Origin: Pedobacter cryoconitis
Lineage (GTDB): Bacteria > Bacteroidota > Bacteroidia > Sphingobacteriales > Sphingobacteriaceae
Direction of reading: 5' to 3'
NCBI RefSeq assembly: GCF_014200595.1
Contig: NZ_JACHCG010000001.1
Location: 806,001 to 870,000, forward strand
DNA: 64,000 bases
The translations under genes and the position numbers were made by a program. This document shows, piece by piece, positions 8,014 to 15,855 of the stretch (position 1 is the stretch's first letter; every line of letters begins with the position of its first letter). Under the pieces are notes generated by a model. That model was not told the DNA's origin. It was given only the letters and a program-made list of their open reading frames with translations, and did no database searches.

Positions 8014-8457
8014 TTAATAGGTAACGACTTGTTTTAAATGATGTTCTAAATGCTGCACGTAATCATCGAATACAAATGCCAGGGTTACACTTTGCTCTCC
8101 TCCGGCAAAACATCTTCTCTCTAAAGCGGTTTGTGGCATTAATTTGATGAGTTCTAAGATCTGCTTGTTATAAGCTGTCCAGAAGGAGATAATTTGCTTC
8201 CCGTTTATTTGTTGATAATAATTAAACACATTGCAGTTGTTCTGATCATAGCCGATTTTTGGAACGTCTTCAAACTGTCCTCTTACAAAACGCTGATGAT
8301 TTGTTACAGCACTATCAATAAGATGACCGATGATTTCTTTTTTACTCCATTTACTGACACCGGGTTTTAAGGAAAATATATGATCGTCAATTTCATTCAA
8401 AAGCTGAGGTATCGTATCACATAAGTATTGTAGTCTTTGAATTGATTGTGCAGTCAT
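8014..8457 (-). CDS. DinB-family (DinB_2) protein
   Basis: A 147-residue four-helix-bundle protein. Metal-ligand histidines of the superfamily are visible at IIGHLIDSAVTNHQRF (about residues 43-58) and in the C-terminal DYVQHLEHHLKQV. DinB-like proteins are metal-binding and include thiol-dependent S-transferases; most have no known substrate. It is 22 bp downstream of the ribbon-helix-helix gene on the same strand, so it may be the last gene of the SPFH operon. Confidence 0.8.
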   Translation of the reverse strand: MTAQSIQRLQYLCDTIPQLLNEIDDHIFSLKPGVSKWSKKEIIGHLIDSAVTNHQRFVRGQFEDVPKIGYDQNNCNVFNYYQQINGKQIISFWTAYNKQILELIKLMPQTALERRCFAGGEQSVTLAFVFDDYVQHLEHHLKQVVTY

Positions 8458-8479
8458 ATATTTTCCAGTTCTTGATTTC

Positions 8480-8662
8480 TTATTTTTCAGGAGTATCTTT
8501 TTCTATTCCTTTTACTTTAATTCTTTTTGCGTTTTTAAGGCTGTTATTCAGCATCCATTCGATCTGACCATTAACACTACGAAATTCATCAGCAGCCCAT
8601 TTCTCTATAGCCTTCATCGTTTCTGAATCTATCCTTAACGCAAATGATTTCTTATCTGACAT
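8480..8662 (-). CDS. Arc/MetJ-like ribbon-helix-helix protein
   Basis: Sixty residues. A beta strand KKSFALRID is followed by two helices (SETMKAIEKWAADEF and VNGQIEWMLNNSLKNA), the classic ribbon-helix-helix DNA-binding layout. It is separated from the SPFH gene by only 2 bp and almost certainly cotranscribed. Small RHH genes directly after SPFH genes are a recurring pair in bacteria. A transcriptional autoregulator or membrane-linked regulator is likely; no toxin gene is adjacent. Confidence 0.8.
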   Translation of the reverse strand: MSDKKSFALRIDSETMKAIEKWAADEFRSVNGQIEWMLNNSLKNAKRIKVKGIEKDTPEK

Positions 8663-8664
8663 GT

Positions 8665-9519
8665 TTATTGATTTAATGTCCCTGTATTGATAACGGGTTT
8701 GGTCTCGCTATCACCACAAAGGACTACCATTAAATTACTAACCATAGTTGCTTTTCTGTCATCATCGAATTCAATGATTTTCTTTTCAGAAAGGAGATTA
8801 AGCGCACTTTCTACCATTCCAACGGCTCCTTCTACAATTTTGTGACGGGCTGCCACTACGGCCGAAGCCTGTTGTCTTCTCAGCATAGAGTGTGCAATCT
8901 CAGGGGCATAAGCCAAATAACCGATTCTTGACTCAATAACCTCTATACCTGCAATGTCAAGTCTTTCCGCTAACTCTTTTTCCAATGAGATATTTACATC
9001 ATCAAAGTTGGTGCTTAAAGTAATTGTGGCTGTTTCGTCTTCAAAATGATCATAAGGAAAAGAACCCGCAAGTTTTCTTACCGCTGAATCCGTTTGTATT
9101 TTGATAAACGTGGTATAATTGTCTACCTCAAATGCGACTTTAAAAGTATCTTTCACTCTCCAGACCAGGATTACACTGATCAGGATCGGATTTCCCATTT
9201 TATCGTTTACTTTGATTTTTTCACTTTCAAAGTTTCTTGCACGCAGTGAATAACTAAATCTGGTATATAACGGATTGATCCAGAACATCCCATTATGTTT
9301 GATACTTCCTTTATACTTTCCAAATAGCAGCAGCACTTTCGAGCTATTTGGGCTGACAATAATCAATCCTTTAGCTAAAATAATAAATATAGGGATGCAG
9401 GCGATAATCAGAACAATTTGCTGGTCGCTTATGGCATAAGCCAGTAAACCAGCTGTAACGAATAAAAGGAAGATAACGAGGTAACCATTAAAAGGAGTAA
9501 CAATCTTTTCTACTTTCAT
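8665..9519 (-). CDS. SPFH/band-7 membrane protein
   Basis: A 284-residue stomatin/prohibitin-like protein. Two N-terminal membrane segments lie at about residues 12-28 and 32-52. The SPFH domain (about 55-230) contains PNSSKVLLLFGKYKGSIK, a FWINPLYTRFSYSLRARNFE stretch and the helix QQASAVVAARHKIVEGAVGM. Such proteins oligomerise into membrane microdomain scaffolds. It is the first gene of an operon with the ribbon-helix-helix gene (2 bp gap) and perhaps the DinB gene. Confidence 0.88.
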   Translation of the reverse strand: MKVEKIVTPFNGYLVIFLLFVTAGLLAYAISDQQIVLIIACIPIFIILAKGLIIVSPNSSKVLLLFGKYKGSIKHNGMFWINPLYTRFSYSLRARNFESEKIKVNDKMGNPILISVILVWRVKDTFKVAFEVDNYTTFIKIQTDSAVRKLAGSFPYDHFEDETATITLSTNFDDVNISLEKELAERLDIAGIEVIESRIGYLAYAPEIAHSMLRRQQASAVVAARHKIVEGAVGMVESALNLLSEKKIIEFDDDRKATMVSNLMVVLCGDSETKPVINTGTLNQ

Positions 9520-9629
9520 AAATATAGTATTTAAATGATATTAAATTGATATCATAAATCTAGGTATTAATTGAGTATAATTCCAAATTTTTTAATCATT
9601 ATTTATATCGAAAACAGCTAATTGTATAT

Positions 9630-10442
9630 TTAATTATCCCAATCCTGTTTATTAATTACTTTTAAATTATCCAGAACATTGATTGCGATACTAACACCGG
9701 CCTTCTTGAAATCTTCTTTTTTATCTTTCGTTTGAATACAGTTAGAAAAATAATAAACATTATTAGCTGTAGTAATGTAGCCCACATACCACGAAACATG
9801 AAGATTTCCCTGTTTGCCATTTCCAGTTTTAGCCCTGATCACATAGTCTTTTGTAGACTTGGCTATCATAATATCTTTAACGATATCCATGGAGCGCGCA
9901 GAAAACGGAAGTTTATTCTGATGCAGGTTCCGGAGAAAGTCTATCTGCTGAGCAGGAGTAATGCGTAATCCTCCCCATAACCAAAACCCATCTATCCCAC
10001 CACTAATATCACCATTACCATAATTTGCCTTTTTGAGCCAGAACTTCATTTTCTCTTCACCCACACGTTTAGCCAGTTCCTGATAGAACCAAACCGTTGA
10101 ATTCTTAAACGCGTTTCTCATATCTGTATCTGCATTCCAGGCAGGTACCGGCCGCTCTTTCTGATCCCATTTCGAAACAGTATGCTCATCTTTAACTGCG
10201 CCCGTTTCCAGGGCAATCAGCGAATTGCAAATCTTAAATGTTGAGGCAGGGGTAAAGGGTATATTCGTCTGTTCCTGATTGTAGTAAGTGTAACGGTCAT
10301 TTTTCTGATCATAAAGGATAAAAGAACCCTGTACCTGGTGTTCTTCGTAGAATTTCATAAGCTCTTCCCCAGCAGGATCGGATTGGAACGAAACCAATCC
10401 AACTGCTGCCAATAACAACAGGAGTGTTTTGTATTTGAACAT
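9630..10442 (-). CDS. Class D (OXA-type) beta-lactamase
   Basis: Periplasmic serine beta-lactamase of 270 residues that hydrolyses beta-lactams through an acyl-enzyme. The signal peptide is within residues 1-20. Class D motifs appear in order: STFK with the catalytic Ser and carboxylatable Lys (about residue 67), STV of the SxV motif (about 114), YGN (about 141), WLWGGLRIT in the place of the WxxGxLRI stretch, and KTG (about 207). The sequence is divergent and chromosomal, with no insertion sequence or integron nearby, so it looks intrinsic. It sits 11 bp behind dapB on the same strand and is likely cotranscribed with it. Spectrum cannot be predicted. Confidence 0.9.
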   Translation of the reverse strand: MFKYKTLLLLLAAVGLVSFQSDPAGEELMKFYEEHQVQGSFILYDQKNDRYTYYNQEQTNIPFTPASTFKICNSLIALETGAVKDEHTVSKWDQKERPVPAWNADTDMRNAFKNSTVWFYQELAKRVGEEKMKFWLKKANYGNGDISGGIDGFWLWGGLRITPAQQIDFLRNLHQNKLPFSARSMDIVKDIMIAKSTKDYVIRAKTGNGKQGNLHVSWYVGYITTANNVYYFSNCIQTKDKKEDFKKAGVSIAINVLDNLKVINKQDWDN

Positions 10443-10453
10443 TTGAGCAGAAA

Positions 10454-11275
10454 TTATAAGTTAAAGTCCATTACATTATCCAAACCTCTTTTTAGACCGG
10501 TAAAAGTATCAACTTTCCTGATGGCCAGTAAAGCTCCCTGAACGTATGGTTTTGCACTGCCTCCAGCTTCATGTTTAATGATCAGCTTTTCATCTTCCAT
10601 TCCAAAAATAGTTTCTACTGCAATTACATATCCAGGTAACCTGACTGCATGCACCTGCATCCCGTTAATATCTGCACCTCTGGTTTCTTTAATCCCTTTG
10701 GTATCTGCAATTGGAATAGTTTTATTAGACTCTCTAACCCTGGATAACCTGTTTGCAAGCTCTAGCGTACTTCCGCTTGGAGAATCAATTTTGCGGTCAC
10801 TTGCATAATCAATAATTTCCCAGTTCGGCATATACTTCGCGGCCATTTCTGCAAACTTGTTTAATAGTACAACACTAATTGCGAAATTTCCAACCGCCAA
10901 CACAGCCTGTTTATGTTTATCAGCTACCACACTGATTTCCTCATAATCTGCATCCGAAAGACCTGATGTGCCAACTACCACATTGACACCCTGATTAATC
11001 GCTGTAATTACCTGGTGTTTCGCAATATCTGGTTTTGTATAATCTACCAAAACATCGCAAGGAATAGCTAAAGCTTCTTCTAATGTTCCGAAAACAGGAA
11101 TATCTTGCGTACCTGATAAATTCAGCAGGTCATTCAGATTCTTACCTGCACCTTTACGGGAAACTGCTGAAACCAATTCCAGGTCATCTGTTAAGATAAT
11201 CCCCTTGCAAAGCTCTGAGCCGGCCCAGCCAGTTGCTCCTGCAACACATACACGTATTTTTTTCTTTGTTGTCAT
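10454..11275 (-). CDS. dapB: 4-hydroxy-tetrahydrodipicolinate reductase-like, atypical active site
   Basis: A 273-residue DapB-family oxidoreductase. It has an N-terminal Rossmann loop VAGATGWAGSELC, the DYTKP segment, VVGTSG, and a C-terminal domain with the IDSPSGST motif. In classical DapB that motif is preceded by HHRHKVDAPSGTA, where the first histidines donate the proton; here the matching stretch is ASDRKIDSPSGST, so the histidines are absent and only the lysine is kept. This may be a divergent DapB subtype or a related enzyme. The family role is meso-diaminopimelate/lysine synthesis, supplying peptidoglycan. It is followed at 11 bp by the class D beta-lactamase. Confidence 0.75.
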   Translation of the reverse strand: MTTKKKIRVCVAGATGWAGSELCKGIILTDDLELVSAVSRKGAGKNLNDLLNLSGTQDIPVFGTLEEALAIPCDVLVDYTKPDIAKHQVITAINQGVNVVVGTSGLSDADYEEISVVADKHKQAVLAVGNFAISVVLLNKFAEMAAKYMPNWEIIDYASDRKIDSPSGSTLELANRLSRVRESNKTIPIADTKGIKETRGADINGMQVHAVRLPGYVIAVETIFGMEDEKLIIKHEAGGSAKPYVQGALLAIRKVDTFTGLKRGLDNVMDFNL

Positions 11276-11391
11276 ATTTCTTCTTTCAAATGATAAATGT
11301 GTACAATTCAGTTAATTTATAAAGCAAATCTACTTGCTCTAAGCTACCTGATTTTTTCATGCAGCGCGTGATATTTAAGTCAAAAATATGT

Positions 11392-11399
11392 TAGCTTTG
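11392..11399 (+). promoter_or_regulatory. -7 promoter box before the alpha/beta hydrolase gene
   Basis: TAGCTTTG fits TAnnTTTG and lies 22 bp before the ATG at 11422. No clear -33 element. Confidence 0.45.
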
Positions 11400-11421
11400 A
11401 TTTTAAAGCCATATAAATTAC

Positions 11422-12747
11422 ATGAAAAAAATTACGCTGTTAATCTTTGCAATGCTGTTCTCTACCTTGTCATTTTCACAAGATATTATTAAACTGTTTA
11501 ACCGTTCAACCGATTTCTTTGAATTGATGAATCAGAAGAAATTTACTGAAGCACAGGCGTATTTTGATCCGGGTGTTTCCGCAAAGATTTCTGCTGAAGA
11601 TTTACAGAAACTCTGGGGTGTTTTTAACGAGAAACTAGGCAAATTTGAATCAGCGAATGGCGTTGAAAGTAAAGTTAACGGTGATTTTTTTATTGTTATT
11701 GTGGATGGGAAATTTGCAAACACCACACAAAGTTTCAGGCTTATTTATAATAAAGCCGGAAATATGGTCGGTTTTACTCCTGCTCCCCTTAAAACTGAAG
11801 CAAAATACCTGAACCCTGCCTATGCAGATACTACCTTGTACAAAGAGAAAGAAATATATGTTAAGACTCCCGGACATAGTCTGGTTGGCATATTAACTAC
11901 ACCAAAAAATACGAAGAATTTTCCGATTGTAGTCCTTGTACATGGTTCAGGGCCTGGTGATATGGATGAAACAGTTGGCCCAAACAAGCCTTTCAAAGAT
12001 CTTGCCGCTGGCTTTGCTGCTAAAGGAGTAGCCAGCATACGTTATGTAAAAAGAACAAGGATCTACAGTGGTGAATTTGGAGGTGCGTTTACTGTAAAGG
12101 AAGAGGTGATCGATGATGCAGTTGCCGCAGTAACTTTGGCTGCTATAGTACCCGATATTGATAAAAAACAAATTTATCTGATGGGACATAGCCTTGGAGG
12201 AATGTTAGCCCCTAAAATAGCTGCATTGACACCTGAATTAAGTGGATTAATACTAGCTGCTGCTCCAGCCAGAAGTTTTACAGATTTAATTGCTGAGCAG
12301 GAGAAAGCTGTATTTGATGCATCAAAAGATACTACACAGGCTACGAAAGTTAAGTTTGCTGAGCTAAATAAGGAACTAGACAGAACCAGGTTAGTTGCTT
12401 TAGGTAATATGAAACCAGATTCCACCATTTTAGGTCTGCCGGTATCTTATTGGATTGACCTGAATAAATACAATCAGGTTGAAACTGCAAAAAAAATAAA
12501 CAAACAACGTATTCTGATTGTACAAGGAGGAAACGATTTCCAGGTTTCAACCCGTGATTATGAGTTATGGGATGCCGCATTAAATAAAAAGAAGAACGTA
12601 ACCTTAAAATTATATCCTGATTTGAACCACTTATTAAGTTCTCAGGTAGAAAAAGGGGATACGCGTCAATATGCAATGGCATCAAGCGTATCTGAGACCT
12701 TAATTAACGACTTAGTGGCCTGGATAAAACTGAACGATAAAAAATAA
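11422..12747 (+). CDS. Exported alpha/beta hydrolase with N-terminal DUF3887-like domain
   Basis: The protein has 441 residues. A signal peptide (residues 1-20, ending SFSQ) is followed by a DUF3887-like domain (about 22-125, FNRSTDFFELMNQKKF to MVGFTPAP) and an alpha/beta hydrolase domain (about 150-435). The hydrolase part has VLVHGSGPGDMDE for the oxyanion region, GHSLGG with the nucleophile Ser (about residue 257), and a late acidic/His pair in QGGNDFQVS and DLNHLL. This architecture is common in Bacteroidota secreted esterases or peptidase-like hydrolases. Its stop overlaps the HAD start by one base (TAATG), implying translational coupling. Confidence 0.85.
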   Translation: MKKITLLIFAMLFSTLSFSQDIIKLFNRSTDFFELMNQKKFTEAQAYFDPGVSAKISAEDLQKLWGVFNEKLGKFESANGVESKVNGDFFIVIVDGKFANTTQSFRLIYNKAGNMVGFTPAPLKTEAKYLNPAYADTTLYKEKEIYVKTPGHSLVGILTTPKNTKNFPIVVLVHGSGPGDMDETVGPNKPFKDLAAGFAAKGVASIRYVKRTRIYSGEFGGAFTVKEEVIDDAVAAVTLAAIVPDIDKKQIYLMGHSLGGMLAPKIAALTPELSGLILAAAPARSFTDLIAEQEKAVFDASKDTTQATKVKFAELNKELDRTRLVALGNMKPDSTILGLPVSYWIDLNKYNQVETAKKINKQRILIVQGGNDFQVSTRDYELWDAALNKKKNVTLKLYPDLNHLLSSQVEKGDTRQYAMASSVSETLINDLVAWIKLNDKK

Positions 12748-13412
12748 TGACAAAATTTAAAGCACTACTTTTTGATTTAGACGGTACACTCGTAGATTCA
12801 GAACATTTTCATTACCGGGTATGGAACGAAATATTGGCAGAATCTGATGTACAGCTCGAATACTCTGATTTCCTGAAGAACTTTGCTGGTATCCCTTTGC
12901 CAGGAAACGCTAAAAGGTTAAAGGAGTTATATGAAATAGCATCGCCCCTGGACGTGTTGATTACAAAGAAAGAAGAGTTAACCAATGCCCGCTTAATCAC
13001 CAGTACTATCGAGCTGATGCCTTATGTAGAGGAAACAATGGATTTCTTTTTAACAAAAGGTATTCCTATGGCCCTGGTCACTGCGAGTAAAAGGGCTGAT
13101 GTAGATGAATTGTTCAAGAAAAACGGACTTGGGAAATACTTTAAACAACTGGTGACCAGAAGTGATGTGACCAAAAGTAAACCTGATCCGGAATCTTATA
13201 ACCTTGCTGTTCAGAAGATCGGGGTTCCTAAAAGCGAATGCCTGGTGTTTGAAGATACTGTAAATGGTTTGCTGGCTGCTAAAAATGCTGATTTAACTTG
13301 TTTTGCCATTCAGGCCGATGAGCAAAGTCATGAGAAGCTGGCTAATGCTGATCGGATATTTAAAGATTTCAGAGCGGCTACAGCTTATATCACAGCAAAT
13401 GAGCTGATCTGA
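12747..13412 (+). CDS. HAD-family phosphatase (beta-phosphoglucomutase/PGP-like)
   Basis: A 221-residue haloacid-dehalogenase hydrolase with all four motifs: DLDGTLVDSE (residues 9-18, nucleophile and acid/base Asp), TAS (about 111), K in SKPDPESY, and FEDTVNGL near 171. A helical cap lies between motifs I and II. Members dephosphorylate small sugar phosphates or isomerise them. It is coupled to the upstream exported hydrolase by a one-base overlap, although the two act in different compartments, so the link is probably only transcriptional. Confidence 0.88.
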   Translation: MTKFKALLFDLDGTLVDSEHFHYRVWNEILAESDVQLEYSDFLKNFAGIPLPGNAKRLKELYEIASPLDVLITKKEELTNARLITSTIELMPYVEETMDFFLTKGIPMALVTASKRADVDELFKKNGLGKYFKQLVTRSDVTKSKPDPESYNLAVQKIGVPKSECLVFEDTVNGLLAAKNADLTCFAIQADEQSHEKLANADRIFKDFRAATAYITANELI

Positions 13413-13421
13413 TAGTAAAAA

Positions 13422-13649
13422 TTAAGGAGCCTGATAATGCGCTGTAATTAAATCAAGGAGATCTTCATTGATTCCAGTGTCATTATCAGCCTTCCATTTA
13501 TTTTCTTTAGTCATTTTGATTTCGAAATTTTCATGGTCATCAATAGAAACAATATGATTTGTTTCTTCTCCATCCGTTACTGAATGTACCGATACAGGAA
13601 CGGATTTACCCTCAAAACTAACTTCAAATTTGGTTACTTTATAACTCAT
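13422..13649 (-). CDS. Small conserved-looking hypothetical protein, 75 aa
   Basis: Start placed at ATG 13649 (MSYKVTKFEVSFEGK), 17 bp from the divergent YedK-type gene; the longer reading to 13676 would overlap that gene. The protein is strongly beta/acidic (VPVSVHSVTDGEETNHIVSI) and ends with a short helix NEDLLDLITAHYQ. No signal peptide or known motif. The tight divergent spacing suggests a shared control region with the neighbour. Confidence 0.55.
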   Translation of the reverse strand: MSYKVTKFEVSFEGKSVPVSVHSVTDGEETNHIVSIDDHENFEIKMTKENKWKADNDTGINEDLLDLITAHYQAP

Positions 13650-13666
13650 TAAGCAAAGATATAAAA

Positions 13667-14356
13667 ATGTGTGCACGCTATACCCTCACTAAAGCCCACA
13701 AGGAATTATTAATCCGTTACCAGGTCAGATTTCCTGCTGATTACCAGCCCAATTATAACCTTGCGCCTACTCAGAAAGGATTGGTGATTACTGCTGATGA
13801 ACCTGATACTGCACAACTGATGCACTTTGGACTGGTTCCATACTGGGCTCAAAGTACGAAACTTGATTTTTCTACGCTTAATGCCCGTTCTGAAGAAATT
13901 ATGGGTAAGAAAACGTTTGCACCGCTGATTACACATCGTAAAACATGTTTAGTACTGGCAGATGGCTTTTATGAATGGGATAAAAAAACCGGAGATACTT
14001 TGCCTTACCGTTTTGTATTAAAAGACAGAGATTTATTTGCTTTTGCAGGGCTTTGGAGCCAATGGAAAGATCAGTTTTCAGGAGAGGTTTACCGGTCTTT
14101 TACCATTATGACTACGCAGGCCAACGAAACCGTTGGTAAAGTCCATGCACCTAAATTCAGAATGCCGGTGATATTAAGCAGGGAAGAAGAAGCTATTTGG
14201 CTGAGCAAAGATCTGGGGACTCCTGATCTGCTGAGTTTATGCAAAGCCTATCCGGACGAGCTGATGGATTGCTACAGAGTAGATAAAGCTGTAAATGCAA
14301 CGGTGATCAAAGGAGTAATTAATAACAGGCCCGAACTCATGCAGGCAATCCATTGA
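13667..14356 (+). CDS. SOS response-associated peptidase family protein (YedK/HMCES type)
   Basis: A 229-residue SRAP protein that shields abasic sites in single-stranded DNA by forming a thiazolidine crosslink through Cys2. The start is fixed by this chemistry: the protein reads MCARYTL, leaving Cys at the N-terminus. Other family features are NYNLAPTQ, the WGLVP-like FGLVPYWA, NARSE, the catalytic Glu in GFYEW, and a His just before the RMPVIL motif (VHAPKFRMPVIL, slightly longer than the usual HDRMPVIL). It stands alone, divergent from a 75-residue unknown. Confidence 0.93.
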   Translation: MCARYTLTKAHKELLIRYQVRFPADYQPNYNLAPTQKGLVITADEPDTAQLMHFGLVPYWAQSTKLDFSTLNARSEEIMGKKTFAPLITHRKTCLVLADGFYEWDKKTGDTLPYRFVLKDRDLFAFAGLWSQWKDQFSGEVYRSFTIMTTQANETVGKVHAPKFRMPVILSREEEAIWLSKDLGTPDLLSLCKAYPDELMDCYRVDKAVNATVIKGVINNRPELMQAIH

Positions 14357-14399
14357 TAGAAGTATAAATGAATACACTTATACTTCTATACTATATTTT

Positions 14400-14651
14400 C
14401 TAACCTTTCTTGTCTCTGTTTTCCAGATAAACTGTTAAAACACTTTTTAAGTACAATTCTGGCTTAGGCATAGTAATAATCGTTCCAGGTTCTTTATCCT
14501 GTGACTGTTTGATGTAATTAGCTTTGATCTTTCCCCAGTCTTTTGAATAAAGCTGGATAAAAGTTTCTACAAACTGCTCATCCGTATAATCTTTTGGAAG
14601 CTTACTTAGCACAACTTCTATTTTCTCTTCTTTTCTATGTAATACTGCCAT
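14400..14651 (-). CDS. Small hypothetical protein, 83 aa
   Basis: Basic soluble protein opening MAVLHRKEEKIEVVLSKLP, with an aromatic-rich middle (FVETFIQLYSKDWGKIKANY) and MPKPELYLKSVLTVYLENRD at the end. No family recognised. Its start is preceded by a purine-poor leader, and it converges on the gene at 13667. Confidence 0.5.
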   Translation of the reverse strand: MAVLHRKEEKIEVVLSKLPKDYTDEQFVETFIQLYSKDWGKIKANYIKQSQDKEPGTIITMPKPELYLKSVLTVYLENRDKKG

Positions 14652-14779
14652 AATGAATTTTAAATCTTTCCAAAGCTATGGAACTAAAAGTGATTTACGT
14701 AAACTTTTCTGAGTTCTGATTGTTTTAATGCTGTTAATCCTTATAGGATCGTTCCTAAAAGAAATTAAATCATCGCCTT

Positions 14780-15295
14780 ATGGTGGATAAACTCAAAGCA
14801 CAAGGCTTGCAGGATTTCTTTATCCAATGTTTGCAAGACCTGTATATTGCGGAAAAGAAATTGGTTAATTGTGCCGCTGCATTATCTATGGCTGCATTTA
14901 CAGAAGAATTGCAACGCGCATTAATCGCACAATCAGAAGAGGCCGGCCTGCACGCGCAACGGCTGGATATGGTATTTGATCTCATGAACCAGCAACCTGG
15001 TGAAGGGAAATGCCATATTATTGAAATTCTCAGTGATAAGGCAGCCTCCATTGTCAAAACGGTAGAAACTGGAACTGCATTGAGAGATGCGGCAATAATT
15101 TATGCTGTTCAGCTGATTGCACATTACAAAATAGCAAGTTATGGAAGTTTAATCTCTCTGCTTGCAGAATTGGATTATCCAAAAGCTAAAATGATATTGA
15201 AAGAATGTCTGGCTGAAGAGAAGGCTGCGGATGCTTATCTGACAAAAATCGCTGTGGATTTTATTAATCCAGCAGCGCAAAGTGAATCTGAATAA
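14780..15295 (+). CDS. DUF892 (YciE/YciF-like) ferritin-like protein
   Basis: A 171-residue four-helix bundle opening with the family hallmark LQDFFIQCLQDLYIAEKKL (residues 8-26), where Asp/Tyr/Glu supply part of a di-metal site. Further helices carry QSEEAGLHAQRLDMVF and a C-terminal KECLAEEKAADAYL. DUF892 proteins are stress-induced, structurally ferritin-like and thought to bind two metals. This copy starts in a short leader and converges on the HTH gene at 15304. Confidence 0.85.
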   Translation: MVDKLKAQGLQDFFIQCLQDLYIAEKKLVNCAAALSMAAFTEELQRALIAQSEEAGLHAQRLDMVFDLMNQQPGEGKCHIIEILSDKAASIVKTVETGTALRDAAIIYAVQLIAHYKIASYGSLISLLAELDYPKAKMILKECLAEEKAADAYLTKIAVDFINPAAQSESE

Positions 15296-15303
15296 TCGAT
15301 TTA

Positions 15304-15669
15304 CTATACCTCACCAGAAGATTCTTCCTTAAAGCTATCAGCTACTTTTTCCGTTAATCTGAAGAATCTTTCACGCCAGTAATCCCTGTCTTTTTCCATT
15401 TCTTCAAAAGTGGTAATTTCTTTAGTATGTGTTGGCCTGGTTACTTTCTCTTCAGGATATTCATTAGAAAAATCATGTCTAAGTGCCTCACCATATCTTG
15501 ATATTATTTTATACGGTAATTGAGGTTCCAGAATGTGGTTATAATAACTGGTTCTGTCATAACCCGCAGCCTTAGCTACGGCCTTTATGGTCATCCCGGA
15601 ATTCCGGACGATGGAGTCCAAAAGCTCACCTTTATGTTTCTTAATATCCTCTTTTTTCACTAAAAACAA
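15304..15669 (-). CDS. HTH DNA-binding regulator, 121 aa
   Basis: A small regulator with a helix-turn-helix near residues 18-52 (GELLDSIVRNSGM, then TIKAVAKAAGYDRTSYYNHI), a linker and a C-terminal charged helix (FEEMEKDRDYWRERFFRLTEKV) that could form a coiled-coil dimer. It resembles XRE/phage-Cro-like activators of transcription. Immediately upstream (15694-15784) lie four copies of ATTCTACA/TGTAGAAT, the most likely autoregulatory operators. The structured RNA region starts beyond them on the opposite strand. Confidence 0.65.
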   Translation of the reverse strand: MFLVKKEDIKKHKGELLDSIVRNSGMTIKAVAKAAGYDRTSYYNHILEPQLPYKIISRYGEALRHDFSNEYPEEKVTRPTHTKEITTFEEMEKDRDYWRERFFRLTEKVADSFKEESSGEV

Positions 15670-15693
15670 GGTAAATCAATAATCTTTAAGAAT

Positions 15694-15784
15694 ATTCTAC
15701 ATTTTATTAGTATAATTCTACAATTATGTTGATATTAGTGTATATAATGTAGAATTGTAATTTTATTTGTAGAATTACTCTACA
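15694..15784. promoter_or_regulatory. Cluster of TGTAGAAT operator-like sites
   Basis: ATTCTACA occurs at 15694-15701 and 15715-15722, and its inverse TGTAGAAT at 15748-15755 and 15768-15775, with a half site TCTACA at 15779-15784. Starts within each pair are 21 and 20 bp apart, two helical turns. The array is symmetric, with two sites in each orientation. It lies between the HTH gene (minus) and the structured RNA (plus) and could control both. Confidence 0.6.
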
Positions 15785-15843
15785 TATTTGTTCACTTATT
15801 TAAATTAATGCTATGCAATAGAATATAGATTGACACAAATTTA

Positions 15844-15851
15844 TAATTTTG
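15844..15851 (+). promoter_or_regulatory. -7 box before the structured RNA
   Basis: TAATTTTG fits TAnnTTTG. The nearest TTG (15830) is only 11 bp upstream, shorter than usual, so the promoter is plausible but not strong. Predicted start is around 15856. Confidence 0.35.
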
Positions 15852-15855
15852 CAGT

